A stretch of DNA of 64,000 bases from Shewanella psychromarinicola. GTDB taxonomy: Bacteria > Pseudomonadota > Gammaproteobacteria > Enterobacterales > Shewanellaceae. Under the pieces are notes generated by a model. The model was not told where the DNA came from. It made no database searches and saw only the letters and a program-made list of their open reading frames with translations. This document shows, in pieces, positions 27,957-37,536 of this stretch (position 1 is the stretch's first letter; each line of letters opens with the position of its first letter). The stretch is taken from contig NZ_CP034073.1 of the NCBI RefSeq assembly GCF_003855155.1, forward strand, positions 5,070,850 through 5,134,849. Reading direction: 5' to 3'. A program made the position numbers and the translations under genes.

Positions 27957-28403
27957 TTATTTATAAACGTTGCCATTGTGTTTTAGCCAGCCGCTTTGGT
28001 GTTGTCCGCGTGGGTCGTGGTGAGTCCAATGGATGACGCCGCCTTTATTATTGAATTCATAAACGCCAAAGAACTCGACCGTATCGCCGACAGTTAATCC
28101 GTCTATGCGCGGGGCTAAATCAATATTATGGGCGACGAGTAAGGTACTGCCACTGGCTATTTTCAAAATAAACCGTTGGTGGCGACTGCCTTTTAGATCG
28201 TCGGCCAGTATTTTTATTACCTCACCTGAACCACCAACTTGAACATTACTTTGTTTATTCTCAATGGCGTTTTGTAATGCATTATCACTGTCAACGACAT
28301 ATCCAGCGTAAACGTTTTTTACAATTTGAGTGGTTTGAACCTTTTTATCTAAAAAACCAAATAATGCCAAGCCAAGTAAACAGATGACGACTATTTTTTT
28401 CAT
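27957..28403 (-). CDS. DUF3465-like secreted protein
   Basis: 148 residues from the ATG at 28403 (AAGGA in front; the frame also opens at a TTG three codons earlier). N-terminal signal/anchor IVVICLLGLALFGFL, then an OB-like domain with GEVIKILADDLKGSRHQRFI, NIDLAPRIDGL, GDTVEFFGVYEFN and the C-terminal VIHWTHHDPRGQHQSGWL, which I recognise as the DUF3465 family. Exported; exact role unknown. It lies inside the segment bounded by the two trxC 3' ends. Confidence 0.82.
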   Translation of the reverse strand: MKKIVVICLLGLALFGFLDKKVQTTQIVKNVYAGYVVDSDNALQNAIENKQSNVQVGGSGEVIKILADDLKGSRHQRFILKIASGSTLLVAHNIDLAPRIDGLTVGDTVEFFGVYEFNNKGGVIHWTHHDPRGQHQSGWLKHNGNVYK

Positions 28404-28461
28404 GGTTATCAAATCCTTTGTGATATTTACTTAAGTGAGACTAAGCGATAAACGGCTCAAT

Positions 28462-29193
28462 TTAGTGTTGCTGTAATATCTTATTATGCTGAGTTAACAA
28501 GGTTTCCAACACATCAGGCGATACGCTAAAAATTTGCACTATATACTCACCAAAGCGAGAAGTCGTAGCTTGCTCGCCTTCATAGGTAATATGTAAGCCT
28601 AACTGCTTTAAGGTTTGTTGATCATAACTAAACAGCTGCGCATCTCTTTTCTCTTCCAATCCGGGCACCATACCTAAAATCGTCACCGCTTGGTTAACCT
28701 TCACCATCTGAAAAAAGTCATGCTCGGCTTGCTGCCACTGAGTTAAGAAGTCATCTGCTTCTTTGCGCAACATCTTGTTGGCTCGTTGTTTGTTAGAAGT
28801 GATCGGGACATAAATCGGTTGTAATGCACCACCATGCCAGCCTAATAGTCCACCATTTCTGACCGTGACATCATCACTGGCTGTAACAATGTAATTAGCA
28901 CAAGACGATGCACAGGCCTTGTCTACCACCACCTTTAACTTGTACTCAAATACTAGCTCACCAAATCGAATTCCGGCAAATACATCGCCGCCACCACTAT
29001 TGATGATCAGAGATTCTATTTTTGTGGGACTGTTCGTAATCAGTTGTTCAAATGAAGCGACATTCTCAGGTGTAATTTCGCCGTTATAAAGAATGGTGCT
29101 AGGTAATAGTGGGTCAATAGCCACACTGAAAGGTTCTTGCTGAGCTGCACATCCCATTAACGCTAGCAGTAAAGCGACAAGTAAATAACGCAT
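28462..29193 (-). CDS. lipoprotein with ClpP/crotonase-like fold
   Basis: 243 residues. Lipoprotein signal with lipobox LMGCA (C15). The body resembles ClpP/crotonase-fold serine hydrolases: an oxyanion-type glycine stretch INSGGGDVFAGIRFGELV and a serine motif KACASSCANYIVTA, then GLLGWHGGA. In secreted members the strand-turn after IESLIINSGGGD resembles periplasmic alpha/beta proteins of unknown substrate. Whether it is a peptidase is uncertain since the His/Asp partners cannot be assigned. Located between DUF3465 and trxC, within the putative island. Confidence 0.72.
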   Translation of the reverse strand: MRYLLVALLLALMGCAAQQEPFSVAIDPLLPSTILYNGEITPENVASFEQLITNSPTKIESLIINSGGGDVFAGIRFGELVFEYKLKVVVDKACASSCANYIVTASDDVTVRNGGLLGWHGGALQPIYVPITSNKQRANKMLRKEADDFLTQWQQAEHDFFQMVKVNQAVTILGMVPGLEEKRDAQLFSYDQQTLKQLGLHITYEGEQATTSRFGEYIVQIFSVSPDVLETLLTQHNKILQQH

Positions 29194-29455
29194 TCATATT
29201 CCATCATGATGTTGAGTTTATAATAAATTATCATGAATAACTGATGTTGCTATAAAAATTTATACACTCATCAAAATAACGCATTAGATTATCTAGATTA
29301 TGACCAACGGCCACTATCCTCAAGGCGCTTAACTCACTGCAGATAACAGCGCAAGATCCCCTACTGCACAGATAAAACGACCGAAATCCCAGTAATGCTT
29401 GTAAGCCCGGAACGACTTTGTAATTTCAATGCTGAGTTGCGTTTAGACTAGCCAT
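29194..29455. other. intergenic stretch, no feature recognised
   Basis: Between the lipoprotein promoter and the trxC terminator. No coding or structural signal is seen, apart from the expected promoter of the lipoprotein gene. Confidence 0.4.
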
Positions 29456-29482
29456 AAAAAAACGCGAGTCATTGCCGCGTTT
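29455..29482 (-). terminator. terminator of trxC
   Basis: On the minus strand AACGCG, a nine-base loop, then CGCGTT running into a T-tract (A-run 29455-29462 on plus). Confidence 0.8.
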
Positions 29483-29520
29483 GTTATTACTTGAGTTCTG
29501 GCCGATCTAATGTCCAAAAT

Positions 29521-29943
29521 CTATTTCAGCGATTCGAGCCATTGGTTGAATGATGATGCAGGCATAGCGCCTGATTGTTGGGCGATTGTTTTGCCTTGTT
29601 TAAATACCATCAGGGTGGGGATCGAGCGGATATTAAACTGCGCGGCTAAAGCTTGTTGCTCTTCGGTGTTGAGTTTTCCGAAACGGAATTTAGGCTCCCA
29701 TGTTTTGGCGGCTTGGGTAAATACCGGCGCAAAGTTTTTACAAGGGCCGCACCAACTGGCCCAAAAGTCGACCACCAGTGGTAGTTCTGATTTGGTAGCA
29801 TGGTGGCTAAAATTGGCGGCTGTCAGCTCAATCGGCACACCAACAAAAAGGTTTTGTTTGCACTTACCACAGGTTGGTTGTTGCTCAAGACGATCTTCAG
29901 GGACGCGATTTAAGGTATCGCAATGGGGGCAAGCTATGATCAT
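29521..29943 (-). CDS. trxC: thioredoxin 2
   Basis: 140-residue zinc-binding thioredoxin that reduces protein disulfides in the cytoplasm. The N-terminal zinc finger has CPHC and CGKC pairs (residues 5-8 and 25-28); the active site WASWCGPCK follows, then the cis-proline loop RSIPTLMVFKQG. Full length. Its last codons are repeated in diverged form at 24312-24348, suggesting that this gene end served as an insertion or exchange point. Confidence 0.97.
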   Translation of the reverse strand: MIIACPHCDTLNRVPEDRLEQQPTCGKCKQNLFVGVPIELTAANFSHHATKSELPLVVDFWASWCGPCKNFAPVFTQAAKTWEPKFRFGKLNTEEQQALAAQFNIRSIPTLMVFKQGKTIAQQSGAMPASSFNQWLESLK

Positions 29944-30031
29944 GGTTAGTCCTTATCCACTTCATTATTGAGACTATTCAATCATAAACCTAGTTGGTGT
30001 GTTAAACGAATAATCGTTTAATTTATTATAT

Positions 30032-30311
30032 TATGGCCTGCGGCCACTAACGCTTAAGTTCGCAAGGTTCCACCCTGCACGGGCTAATTCATTTATGGCC
30101 TGCGGCCACCAACGTCGTGGCGCTTCCCCCACACCAGACCAAGAGGAAACCAACGGCAGTTCCCTCTTTATTCTTTATAAAAGAATTGGCCCAGCCGCCT
30201 CGCAACATTTTTCCTAATGACTTAAATAACAGCAGCGAAAAGTCGCCATGGGGATCGATCTAGCTTTTGACTTCGTTTGTAATCGGCTTCGGCCTTATTC
30301 GAAAATGCTAA
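30032..30311 (-). repeat. dispersed non-coding repeat, copy A
   Basis: Reverse-oriented copy of the element best seen at 38165-38458. Shared landmarks in reverse: TATGGCCTGCGGCCAC (twice), GGCGCTTCCCCCACACCAGA, CCAAGAGGAAACCAACGGCA, CCAGCCGCCTCGCAACATTT, GTCGCCATGGGGATCGAT, ending GAAAATGCTA. No open frame. Confidence 0.85.
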
Positions 30312-30828
30312 GTTGAATTTATCCATTTTCAAGCAAGGAATTTATGGACACAAACGAACTAATGATTTGGTTTTTAGCTCGTAAGAGATGATTAAGAAAA
30401 GTATCGCAATCAGTTATGCGCCCCTAAAAATGGGCAATGAATCATCTTCAACAAGAACGTTTACTCTGACCCACTAAATTTATGTGGACGCAGTAATGCA
30501 GTTAATTAAGCATCTAGACGATTGTGAAAAAATAGATAAACATTTACGCCAGCAGATTCGGAACTTGTATTTATGAGGTCTTTACAAGATAAGCCTCAAC
30601 AAGTGACATTTACAGTAAAACCCATCAAACGACCGTGATAATGTAACGTTTTCAAGGTAAACGGTTAACTTAGATTACGGTGCTGTTGAGCCTACGATCT
30701 ATTTACAAATCACCTCGTAATGCCTGTATTTGTCCTCGCAGCCTTAATATCCCCACCCAGTTTCATTTGAATGTCTGTAAAAGCGCTTGATGCTTGGAAT
30801 GAGCTAAAACAAGCAAGCAATAAAATTA
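30312..30828. other. decayed intergenic DNA left of the IS1595 element
   Basis: Short coding-like fragments (for example a plus-strand QLIKHLDDCEKIDKHLRQQ piece near 30498-30565) are broken by stops; no family recognised. The final 8 bases are the IS target duplicate. Confidence 0.4.
30821..30828. repeat. target-site duplication, left copy (IS1595-type)
   Basis: TAAAATTA, identical to 31803-31810. Confidence 0.88.
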
Positions 30829-31802
30829 CATGCCTATGCACTTGGCTCAGTAAGAATGTATTGGCGTGTGAATGATTGCCAAATTTAACAATCTGTTAGG
30901 TATTTCTCTTTCCATTTGTCTACGATTGAACCGATAACAGAACTCGCTCAGGTATTCTTGTAGGTACTTTCCTGAAACACCATGGAATGTCCCAAGTAAA
31001 AATGCTTTTAAGTTACCAATGGCAATATGAACCCAAGGCAGCCATTCATCAACAAGCTCACTGGGGGTAACCCTCGCTTCATGTTGTTGAGTTTTATCTA
31101 TAATGTTCAACGCAGGTAAACCGTCTGTATGCACTTTTTGCTGTCTCGTTAAGTGTTTGGCAACGAACTGTTCAACACTATCATGGCAAACGCTATTCAC
31201 AGCCTGCATAGCAATAAATCCAGCTCTTTTTCCTTTGCTTTCAACGGCAACTAAAACAGGTGTTTTACCTCCAGCTCCACGTCCACGCTTGCCCTTGCTT
31301 TTGCCACCCACTAACGCATCATCAATTTCAATGACCCCTGACAGTCTATATAAGCTGTCTCTATGGCCCATAGCTGTTCTCAGCTTGCTTAATATCAAAC
31401 GTGCCGTTCGCCAATTAACTTCAATGTGCTTGCTCAGTCTTAATGCTGAAATACTGCCTTTATCTGAGCCTAAAAAGTAGATAGCCCAAAACCACTTAGT
31501 GATAGGAATACGGCTACCGTGGAATAATGTGTCTGCTGTGACCGATGTTTGTTTATGACATTGACTGCATTCATATAAATTGCGGGTTGTAAGCTCATAG
31601 GCATGCTCACAAGAGCATCTAGGGCAAACAAAACCATTAGGCCATCTCATTTTCTTAATGTGATTTAAGCAATCAATTTCAGCGCTGAATTGACGTTGCC
31701 ATTCAAAAAAACTCGTTTCAGGCATTTTCATAGCAAATCTCACTTCTAGTCTTGATTTATACTATAAGAATAAGCCAAAACTGACTCAGATGCATAGGCA
31801 TG
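30829..31802. mobile_element. IS1595-family insertion sequence
   Basis: 974 bp. Terminal inverted repeats start CATGCCTATGCA at both ends (12 perfect, then partly matching TGrsTCAGT). Perfect 8-bp target duplications TAAAATTA flank it at 30821-30828 and 31803-31810. One transposase gene fills it. Confidence 0.92.
30847..31731 (-). CDS. IS1595-family transposase
   Basis: About 294 residues from the ATG at 31731 (a GTG four codons upstream is also in frame). The N-terminal zinc ribbon has CPRC (FVCPRCSC) and CSQCHKQ, followed by the helical TADTLFHGSRIPITKWFWA motif; the DDE/N-type catalytic core begins at GVIEIDDALVGGK with KVHTDGLPAL as second D. The C-terminal FCYRFNRRQ is a family hallmark. 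Apparently intact. Confidence 0.93.
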   Translation of the reverse strand: MKMPETSFFEWQRQFSAEIDCLNHIKKMRWPNGFVCPRCSCEHAYELTTRNLYECSQCHKQTSVTADTLFHGSRIPITKWFWAIYFLGSDKGSISALRLSKHIEVNWRTARLILSKLRTAMGHRDSLYRLSGVIEIDDALVGGKSKGKRGRGAGGKTPVLVAVESKGKRAGFIAMQAVNSVCHDSVEQFVAKHLTRQQKVHTDGLPALNIIDKTQQHEARVTPSELVDEWLPWVHIAIGNLKAFLLGTFHGVSGKYLQEYLSEFCYRFNRRQMEREIPNRLLNLAIIHTPIHSY

Positions 31803-31810
31803 TAAAATTA
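31803..31810. repeat. target-site duplication, right copy (IS1595-type)
   Basis: TAAAATTA, identical to 30821-30828. Confidence 0.88.
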
Positions 31811-32014
31811 AGACAGGCATTCTAAAATTAGAACCCATTGGTTACTTGTATGGTGTTGCGATCCTGACGCATGGGGGAGTTCAAAACACAACAATATCGA
31901 TTAGCTCACACTGATATGTTCAGTAATACCGTTTCAGCTCGTATCTTTAAATGAATTTCTTTGATATGTTTTATTGTAAGCAGAGTCGCACTATGATTTA
32001 TTTCAGGAGGGAGT

Positions 32015-33025
32015 GTGAGGAGATCACTTTTATTGTTTGTTGCCTTTAGTCTAATACCCATATCTTCTGTCTATGGAAAAGAATTAAAACTTGCCGTGGT
32101 ACCTAAATTTAATAGTGTTTTTTTTGATCAAAGCAAAGCTGGCTGTATAGATGCTGCGGCTCAAATAAAAGGCGTTGAATGCATATATCGGGGACCAGAT
32201 ATAAGTAATGTTAGGATGCAAGATCAGGTAATAAATCAACTGATTGATGAAGGTATAGATGGTATCGCTGTAGCCGTTACACAATCTAAATATCTCGTTA
32301 AAAATAGCCTCAAGAGAGCTAAAGAAGCAGGTATCCCGATTATTACCTATGACTCTGATATTGATGCTTCAATCAACGAAGACCCTAATAGTTTACGCCT
32401 AGCCTATATAGGCACTGACAATATTGAATTGGGTAAGTCATTAGGTGAAGAGTTAAAAAAACTTCGGCCCAATGGGGGAACGCTAATAATGCAATCTGGG
32501 CGACGAGATTCTCCCAATCTGAATTTAAGACTGATGGGGGTCCGTTCCGCATTATCGGGAAAAAAATACGATGTACCTCCTGGAGAATTGCTTAATAACG
32601 ATTTGGGATGGACTGAAGTTAGAGAACCTTTCTTTAATTTTGATCAACTGGCTCAATCTGTTATTCAAATGGAGTCTGTAATGAAAGGTAGGCCTGTAAA
32701 AGCAGACTCTTTTATTGCTGTTGGTGGTTGGCCGCAAAATGACCAAGCACTTTACCGTAAAATGATTGCCCCGTATCAGGCAAAAATTAATAACAACGAG
32801 GTCATCATTGTTATTACTAATACATCCTCTGAACAATTAACTATGTTGGAAGATAATCTTGTTCATATCAATATTGGTCAAGCCCCATATGAAATGGGAA
32901 GACAAGCCATTTTGACACTGTATAAAATTGTAACAGAACAAAAATATGACAGAATAATTTACACACCTATCACATTTTGCACACCAGAGAACGTTGATAC
33001 ATGTACCAAGGTTTCGGGATTGTAA
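32015..33025 (+). CDS. periplasmic sugar-type binding protein (Peripla_BP_4), orphan
   Basis: 336 residues with a signal peptide (LLLFVAFSLIPISSVYG). Two-lobed type I periplasmic binding protein: LAVVPKFNSVFFDQSKAGC, a hinge near GIDGIAVAVTQSKYL, IPIITYDSDIDAS, RLAYIGTDNIELGKSLGEEL and C-terminal NIGQAPYEMGRQAI. The family binds sugars or autoinducer-2-like ligands for ABC transport or as sensor input. No permease or ATPase gene is adjacent, so it may feed a distant transporter or a sensor kinase. Start is GTG 32015 with AGGAGG at 32005-32010. Confidence 0.87.
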   Translation: MRRSLLLFVAFSLIPISSVYGKELKLAVVPKFNSVFFDQSKAGCIDAAAQIKGVECIYRGPDISNVRMQDQVINQLIDEGIDGIAVAVTQSKYLVKNSLKRAKEAGIPIITYDSDIDASINEDPNSLRLAYIGTDNIELGKSLGEELKKLRPNGGTLIMQSGRRDSPNLNLRLMGVRSALSGKKYDVPPGELLNNDLGWTEVREPFFNFDQLAQSVIQMESVMKGRPVKADSFIAVGGWPQNDQALYRKMIAPYQAKINNNEVIIVITNTSSEQLTMLEDNLVHINIGQAPYEMGRQAILTLYKIVTEQKYDRIIYTPITFCTPENVDTCTKVSGL

Positions 33026-33456
33026 TCATATTTAAACAGCATGGTATAAAAGCTAACGAATAATTATTTATAATACTTTCCAAATATCTTTTGGACAAAA
33101 GTGAGTTTGAGGTATTAATTAACTCAGCTTACTTGGTATTGGTTTAGCTTGATTTATAACGTCGCTTCATTTGAACTTATTGCCTGCAGCATGTGAGCTA
33201 CAGGACGTAGTAAATGTCGCGATCACAGGGATATGAAAGAGTGACCTTAGTGCAGATGATTAAGCGAGACGCCAGCTCTTGATTTTAAAATCAGCATCCC
33301 TGTGGGCTTAACCAAAACATCCCTGTTTTGAATACTCGCTGACTCATCTACACCTGTAATTTAACTCTCTTCGATTTAGCCGCATAGTTGTCTATAGATG
33401 AAAGCTAAATAGGAAAAGCTCAAATCTAATTAGATGACTTATTTTGGGGCAAAGAC
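33026..33456. other. intergenic stretch, possible structured element
   Basis: No gene. GC-richer than its surroundings between about 33180 and 33350, with short complementary pieces such as CATCCCTGT and ACAGGGAT (33226-33233). No second copy in the window. Confidence 0.35.
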
Positions 33457-33909
33457 GTGTTTCAAGGTGACCTAGTGAATGACCGTAAATTGCACAGAAT
33501 TACTAAATCTCTACTACGTTCTGCCCTTGATAATGTTAAAATCTCCGCATCAGAATTACCGAGAAACTCAATGTTTATCCATCATGTTAACGGCATCGAC
33601 TGGCTAGTGATCACAGCTTTTGAAGAACTGAAAACTATGTTTATCGAAGAAGCCGGTACGATACCCTCTTGCTTCTCTACCGCCAGCGAATTGAACCTGG
33701 TTGATCAAGCAAAGCGAACTTATAGATATTTGCCTACTCTCAGAGGCGTAATCACCGATATCGGCACATATCAAAGACAGGGTAACGAAGAAGATTTGAA
33801 CCCACAGCTTGCCTGCTTAGTTGAGGGGCTTGGTCGAGTATTTATCTATCACGGCGGCTTTGTAGCTTTTGTGGATGACGAGCAAACCTTTATTACCCGA
33901 ATAGACTGA
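33457..33909 (+). CDS. hypothetical protein
   Basis: About 144-150 residues; I do not recognise a family. No signal peptide or membrane segment. Mixed alpha/beta composition with ITKSLLRSALDNVKISASEL at the start and VEGLGRVFIYHGGFVAFVDD near the end. The start is GTG 33457 or, better placed after AAGGTGA, GTG 33475 (NDRKLHRI). It stands alone between the binding-protein gene and repeat copy B. Confidence 0.55.
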   Translation: MFQGDLVNDRKLHRITKSLLRSALDNVKISASELPRNSMFIHHVNGIDWLVITAFEELKTMFIEEAGTIPSCFSTASELNLVDQAKRTYRYLPTLRGVITDIGTYQRQGNEEDLNPQLACLVEGLGRVFIYHGGFVAFVDDEQTFITRID

Positions 33910-34000
33910 AAATTATTCAGTAAGTTGAAATCGGCGAATTGGCATCCCTAGCAAGGAATGGGGCATAAATGATTTGCATACCTTGCTGCATTGGTGTGAT

Positions 34001-34282
34001 GCAACTCTGAACTTGAGGACGTTGAAGAAAATAGCGTGAGCCTGACATGGATGTCAGGCTAGCTTTCGTTGGCCAAGGATGGCCTATCGGAAGCGTTAGC
34101 ATTTTCGAATAAGTCCGAAGCAGGCTTCAAATGAAGTTAAAAGCTGGATCAATCCCCATGGCGACCTTTTCGCTGTTCAGAAAATGTTGCGGGGCGGCTG
34201 GGAGTTCCAAGAGGGAATAGCCGTTGATTTCCTCTTGGTCTGGTGTGGGTGAAGCGCCACGACGTTAGTGGCCGCAGGCCAT
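34001..34282 (+). repeat. dispersed non-coding repeat, copy B1
   Basis: Starts GCAACTCTGAACTTGAGGAC and ends GGCCGCAGGCCATAG. It contains CGGAAGCGTTAGCATTTTC, AATCCCCATGGCGACCTTTT, GCGGGGCGGCTGGGAGTT, TCCTCTTGGTCTGGTGTGGG and GTGAAGCGCCACGACGTTAG, all shared with copy C and, reversed, with copy A. The 5' module is shortened relative to copy C. Confidence 0.87.
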
Positions 34283-34340
34283 AGCTTAAAAACACTTTGG
34301 GGCAAAAATGAGTTAGTAATACTGTCTTAAAAGGTATTGA

Positions 34341-34556
34341 TTCAACTCTGAACTTAAGAACGTTGAAGACTCTTTATAACAGAATGCGTGAGCCTGACAG
34401 GCCTTTCTCGCACATCTGACCTATATGGATATTGGAAAGTCGGCAACATCATTGATCATGTCCTTCAAGGCATTCAGGCATCCTGCCTATCAGAATCAGG
34501 CTAGCTTACGCGGTACAGGTCGATTGGCATCTAACCGATATGGATATGGGAAAAAT
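34341..34556 (+). repeat. dispersed non-coding repeat, copy B2 (5' half only)
   Basis: Starts TTCAACTCTGAACTTAAGAA and carries GAATGCGTGAGCCTGACAGG, CATCTGACCTATATGGATAT, CGGCAACATCATTGATCATG and GGTACAGGTCG, matching 37874-38110, but lacks the 3' half. Confidence 0.85.
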
Positions 34557-34637
34557 GAGTTAAACAAGTATTTACGTTGGAGTTAAAACAACGGAATTGG
34601 CGTGTAAGATCCAATCCCGTTTTTCACTTCTTGGTGC

Positions 34638-36344
34638 TTATCTGCTAAGCGCTGGCGTGCGTGTAGGGATCAGGCGCTTGCTGCCTGTAGCCTCAAATGC
34701 ACCCGCAAACCTCAGCAGGTTGTTGTCGTCATAAGCACGGCCCGCGAAAGTTAACCCTACAGGCATGCCAATATCGGCCATTGCCCCCATCGGCACAGTA
34801 ACCGTTGGTACACCTAAGTGGCGAATAGCAAGGTTGCCGTTAGCGACCCAAATACCGTTGCTCCAAGCGATGTCGGCGGAGGCTGGATTAACATGCGCAT
34901 CTGCTGGACCCACGTCAGCCATGGTTGGAAACAGCACTGCATCGAGTTTGAGTTCGTCCATCCAGTCTTCCAGATCCAGCTTGCGAGTCTTCTCTAAGCC
35001 GCGCAGACCATCCGGTATGCTGTCGATTTGGTTATACGACTTGAGACCTCTTTTGGCCATATTGACGTACTCATCCATGCCAGCAGCAAGATCGCCCTCA
35101 CGGTTCGGCAAGGTGCCAAGATCGTGCGGGAAAATCAAATGCCCATTAACGTCAGCTAATTTGTTCAGTTTAGGGTCATTGTTGGCACGCAAGAATTCAT
35201 CTAAAGCCCACCCCGATAGTGCCCATAGCTCATCATCAAGAAACTCAGGTGTGACTAAGCCACGGTTAAATACCGTCGGCGCACCAGGCCGGTCACCTTC
35301 ACAGTTAGAAACCAGCGGGAAGTCCACTTCAATCACTTCGGCTCCGGCAGATTCCAGTGCTTTGCGTGCCGCTTCCCAGAGGTCGATCACCGATGATCGA
35401 GTATTGATGCGCTGACCGGTCGGGCCTCCGATACCGGGGTTTTCGCTAGTGCCAGCCAATTCATCCTTGTTAATGAACATGCGTGGCACCCCGAAACGCT
35501 TGCCTTTAAGCGTGTCAGCTTGGGCGGCAAGATCCAGATAAGAGTCTGGACGAACTGTTGATGCTTTTGGGATCTCGACCCAAGGTTGTAGACGCCATAG
35601 GTCGCCACGGGTGATAGGGTCGTCTGCCACGATAACGTCAAGAACTTCGAGCATGTCGGCAATAGTACGGGTATAAGGCACCACTACATCCATGGTCGGT
35701 GTCAACGGCCAGTTGCCGCGCACAGAAATTACCCCCCGTGACGGGGTATAGGCGCACAGACCGTTATTTGATGCAGGTCCACGACCGCTCGACCATGTCT
35801 CTTCGGCTAGACCGAAAGCAGAATAGCTTGCGGCGGTCCCAGTACCCGCGCCATTGGAAGAACCAGAGGCGAAGGGAGCTGTAAGGTAGTTAGCATTGTA
35901 TGGGCTTTCGGCGCGACCGTAGTGACCACGCTGCATACCACCATTGGCCATAGGTGGCATGTTGGTTTTACCTAAACAAATGGCACCCGCTTCGCGCAGA
36001 CGTTCAACGGCAAAGGCATCGTATTGAGCAATCAAATCCTTAAACGCTGGGCTGCCCGAAGCCGCAGTGAGCCCCTTAACAAGATAGCTGTCCTTGGTGG
36101 TATAGGGAATACCATCGAGTGGGCTAAGTGTTTCACATTGAGCTCGGCGTGCATCAGAAGCCTCAGCTTCCTTGATCGCATCTGGATTGTGAACCACCAG
36201 CGCATTCAGCTTGGTCTCTGTCGCTGGGCCGTCGTAAGCATCAACCCGTGCGAGATAAGACTTCACCAGTTCAACCGCTGTGGTGCGACCGGATTCGAGC
36301 GCTGTACGCAGCTCGGCAATAGAAACCTCAGTGACTTCGAACAT
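34638..36344 (-). CDS. amidase (amidase-signature family)
   Basis: 568 residues, at the long end for the family. Hydrolyses amide bonds with a Ser-cisSer-Lys triad: K84 in YTTKDSYLVKG, the cis-Ser within GSSNGAGTG (residues 161-169) and the nucleophile, probably S186, in ETWSSGRGPASNNG. The order and spacing fit amidase-signature enzymes; the substrate is unknown. It follows agmatine deiminase in the same direction, 79 bases away, so it may act on N-carbamoylputrescine or a related amide (inference; the usual AguB is a nitrilase-fold enzyme). Start ATG 36344. Confidence 0.9.
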   Translation of the reverse strand: MFEVTEVSIAELRTALESGRTTAVELVKSYLARVDAYDGPATETKLNALVVHNPDAIKEAEASDARRAQCETLSPLDGIPYTTKDSYLVKGLTAASGSPAFKDLIAQYDAFAVERLREAGAICLGKTNMPPMANGGMQRGHYGRAESPYNANYLTAPFASGSSNGAGTGTAASYSAFGLAEETWSSGRGPASNNGLCAYTPSRGVISVRGNWPLTPTMDVVVPYTRTIADMLEVLDVIVADDPITRGDLWRLQPWVEIPKASTVRPDSYLDLAAQADTLKGKRFGVPRMFINKDELAGTSENPGIGGPTGQRINTRSSVIDLWEAARKALESAGAEVIEVDFPLVSNCEGDRPGAPTVFNRGLVTPEFLDDELWALSGWALDEFLRANNDPKLNKLADVNGHLIFPHDLGTLPNREGDLAAGMDEYVNMAKRGLKSYNQIDSIPDGLRGLEKTRKLDLEDWMDELKLDAVLFPTMADVGPADAHVNPASADIAWSNGIWVANGNLAIRHLGVPTVTVPMGAMADIGMPVGLTFAGRAYDDNNLLRFAGAFEATGSKRLIPTRTPALSR

Positions 36345-36423
36345 GTTTCGACCTCTTATTGAAAGCCAATTGTGTTAAAACAACAGTGACATACATGGTC
36401 ATTGTGTTCTCCTTAGTTTTTAC

Positions 36424-37536
36424 TTACTGTCCAGAGGGGATCTGTTGGGTGATGCAATGGATGTTACCACCACCTAATAAGATCTCGCGGGCAGGTACTC
36501 CGACAATTTCATACTCGGGGAAAATCTCCTGCAATTTTTGTGCAGCGATATCGTCAGTTGCAGGGTCGAGTAGTGGAAAAACGATACGATTGTTGGTAAT
36601 TAAAAAGTTCGCATAAGAACCCGCTAAGCGTTCACCCGCCGTGCGTGGAACACCAGTCCCCTCAGTTACGCCTTGCGCTTCCTCTGCTGTGCAATACAAA
36701 GGACCTGGCTGTGGTAATAAATGGATTGTTAATTTACGGCCTTGTGCATCCACAGTATTTTGTAAAATATCCAAAGCGGCTTTTGAACGAGGATACTGCG
36801 GATCGGTTTGATCATCAGTCCAGTGTAAAACCACTTCGCCTGGGCGAGCAAAACAGCAAATATTATCAATATGTCCGTCGGTCTCATCCATGTACACACC
36901 TTCTGGCAACCAGATAAACTGCTGCACATTTAAATAATCACACAGTAATGCTTCTATTTGTTCACGATTAAGATCTGGGTTGCGATTGCTGTTAAGCAAA
37001 CATTCAGCCGTCGTCATGCAGGTGCCTTCACCATCGACATGAATTGAGCCACCTTCGAGGATCAACTGAGCCTGATAACGCTCAAAACCATGCTGCGTGA
37101 GCATCTGTTGTGCGACTTGCTCGTCCTTATCCCATGGAGAGTACAACCCCCCGTTATGACCGCCCCAGGCATTAAAGCCCCAATCAACACCACGGCATTC
37201 GCCTTTGGCATTCACTACTACAGTCGGCCCTGTATCGCGAGCCCAGCAATCGTTGCTATCTATTTCGACCAACGTAACGTGGGAAGGCATAACCGTCTTG
37301 GCTTGAGTCAAAAATTCCTTAGGTACCCCCATATAAACAGGGGTAGCAGCACCAATGGCATCGGCCACTTTAGCAAAGGTTGCCTGAGCATAAGCCCCTG
37401 CAGAGCGCCAGTTATCAGGACGATATGGCCAAATCATCCACACAGCTTGCTGCGGCGCCCATTCGGCGGGCATGCTAAAACCATCTTGAGATGGTTTAGT
37501 GGTTAACTGCGTGGCATCCACATTCATGTTTGTCAT
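36424..37536 (-). CDS. aguA: agmatine deiminase
   Basis: Converts agmatine to N-carbamoylputrescine and ammonia in the arginine decarboxylase route to putrescine. 370 residues, normal length. Guanidine-modifying fold with the key motifs [40 protein letters not shown] and the C-terminal nucleophile C361 in [14 protein letters not shown] 37536 is preceded by a purine-rich site. The normal partner aguB is absent; an amidase-signature gene follows instead. The pair is bracketed by same-direction dispersed repeats. Confidence 0.96.
   Translation of the reverse strand: MTNMNVDATQLTTKPSQDGFSMPAEWAPQQAVWMIWPYRPDNWRSAGAYAQATFAKVADAIGAATPVYMGVPKEFLTQAKTVMPSHVTLVEIDSNDCWARDTGPTVVVNAKGECRGVDWGFNAWGGHNGGLYSPWDKDEQVAQQMLTQHGFERYQAQLILEGGSIHVDGEGTCMTTAECLLNSNRNPDLNREQIEALLCDYLNVQQFIWLPEGVYMDETDGHIDNICCFARPGEVVLHWTDDQTDPQYPRSKAALDILQNTVDAQGRKLTIHLLPQPGPLYCTAEEAQGVTEGTGVPRTAGERLAGSYANFLITNNRIVFPLLDPATDDIAAQKLQEIFPEYEIVGVPAREILLGGGNIHCITQQIPSGQ

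Noticed and set aside
29510..29971. 153-codon plus-strand frame opposite trxC
   Set aside because: Lies entirely antisense to a well-conserved trxC; a shadow frame.
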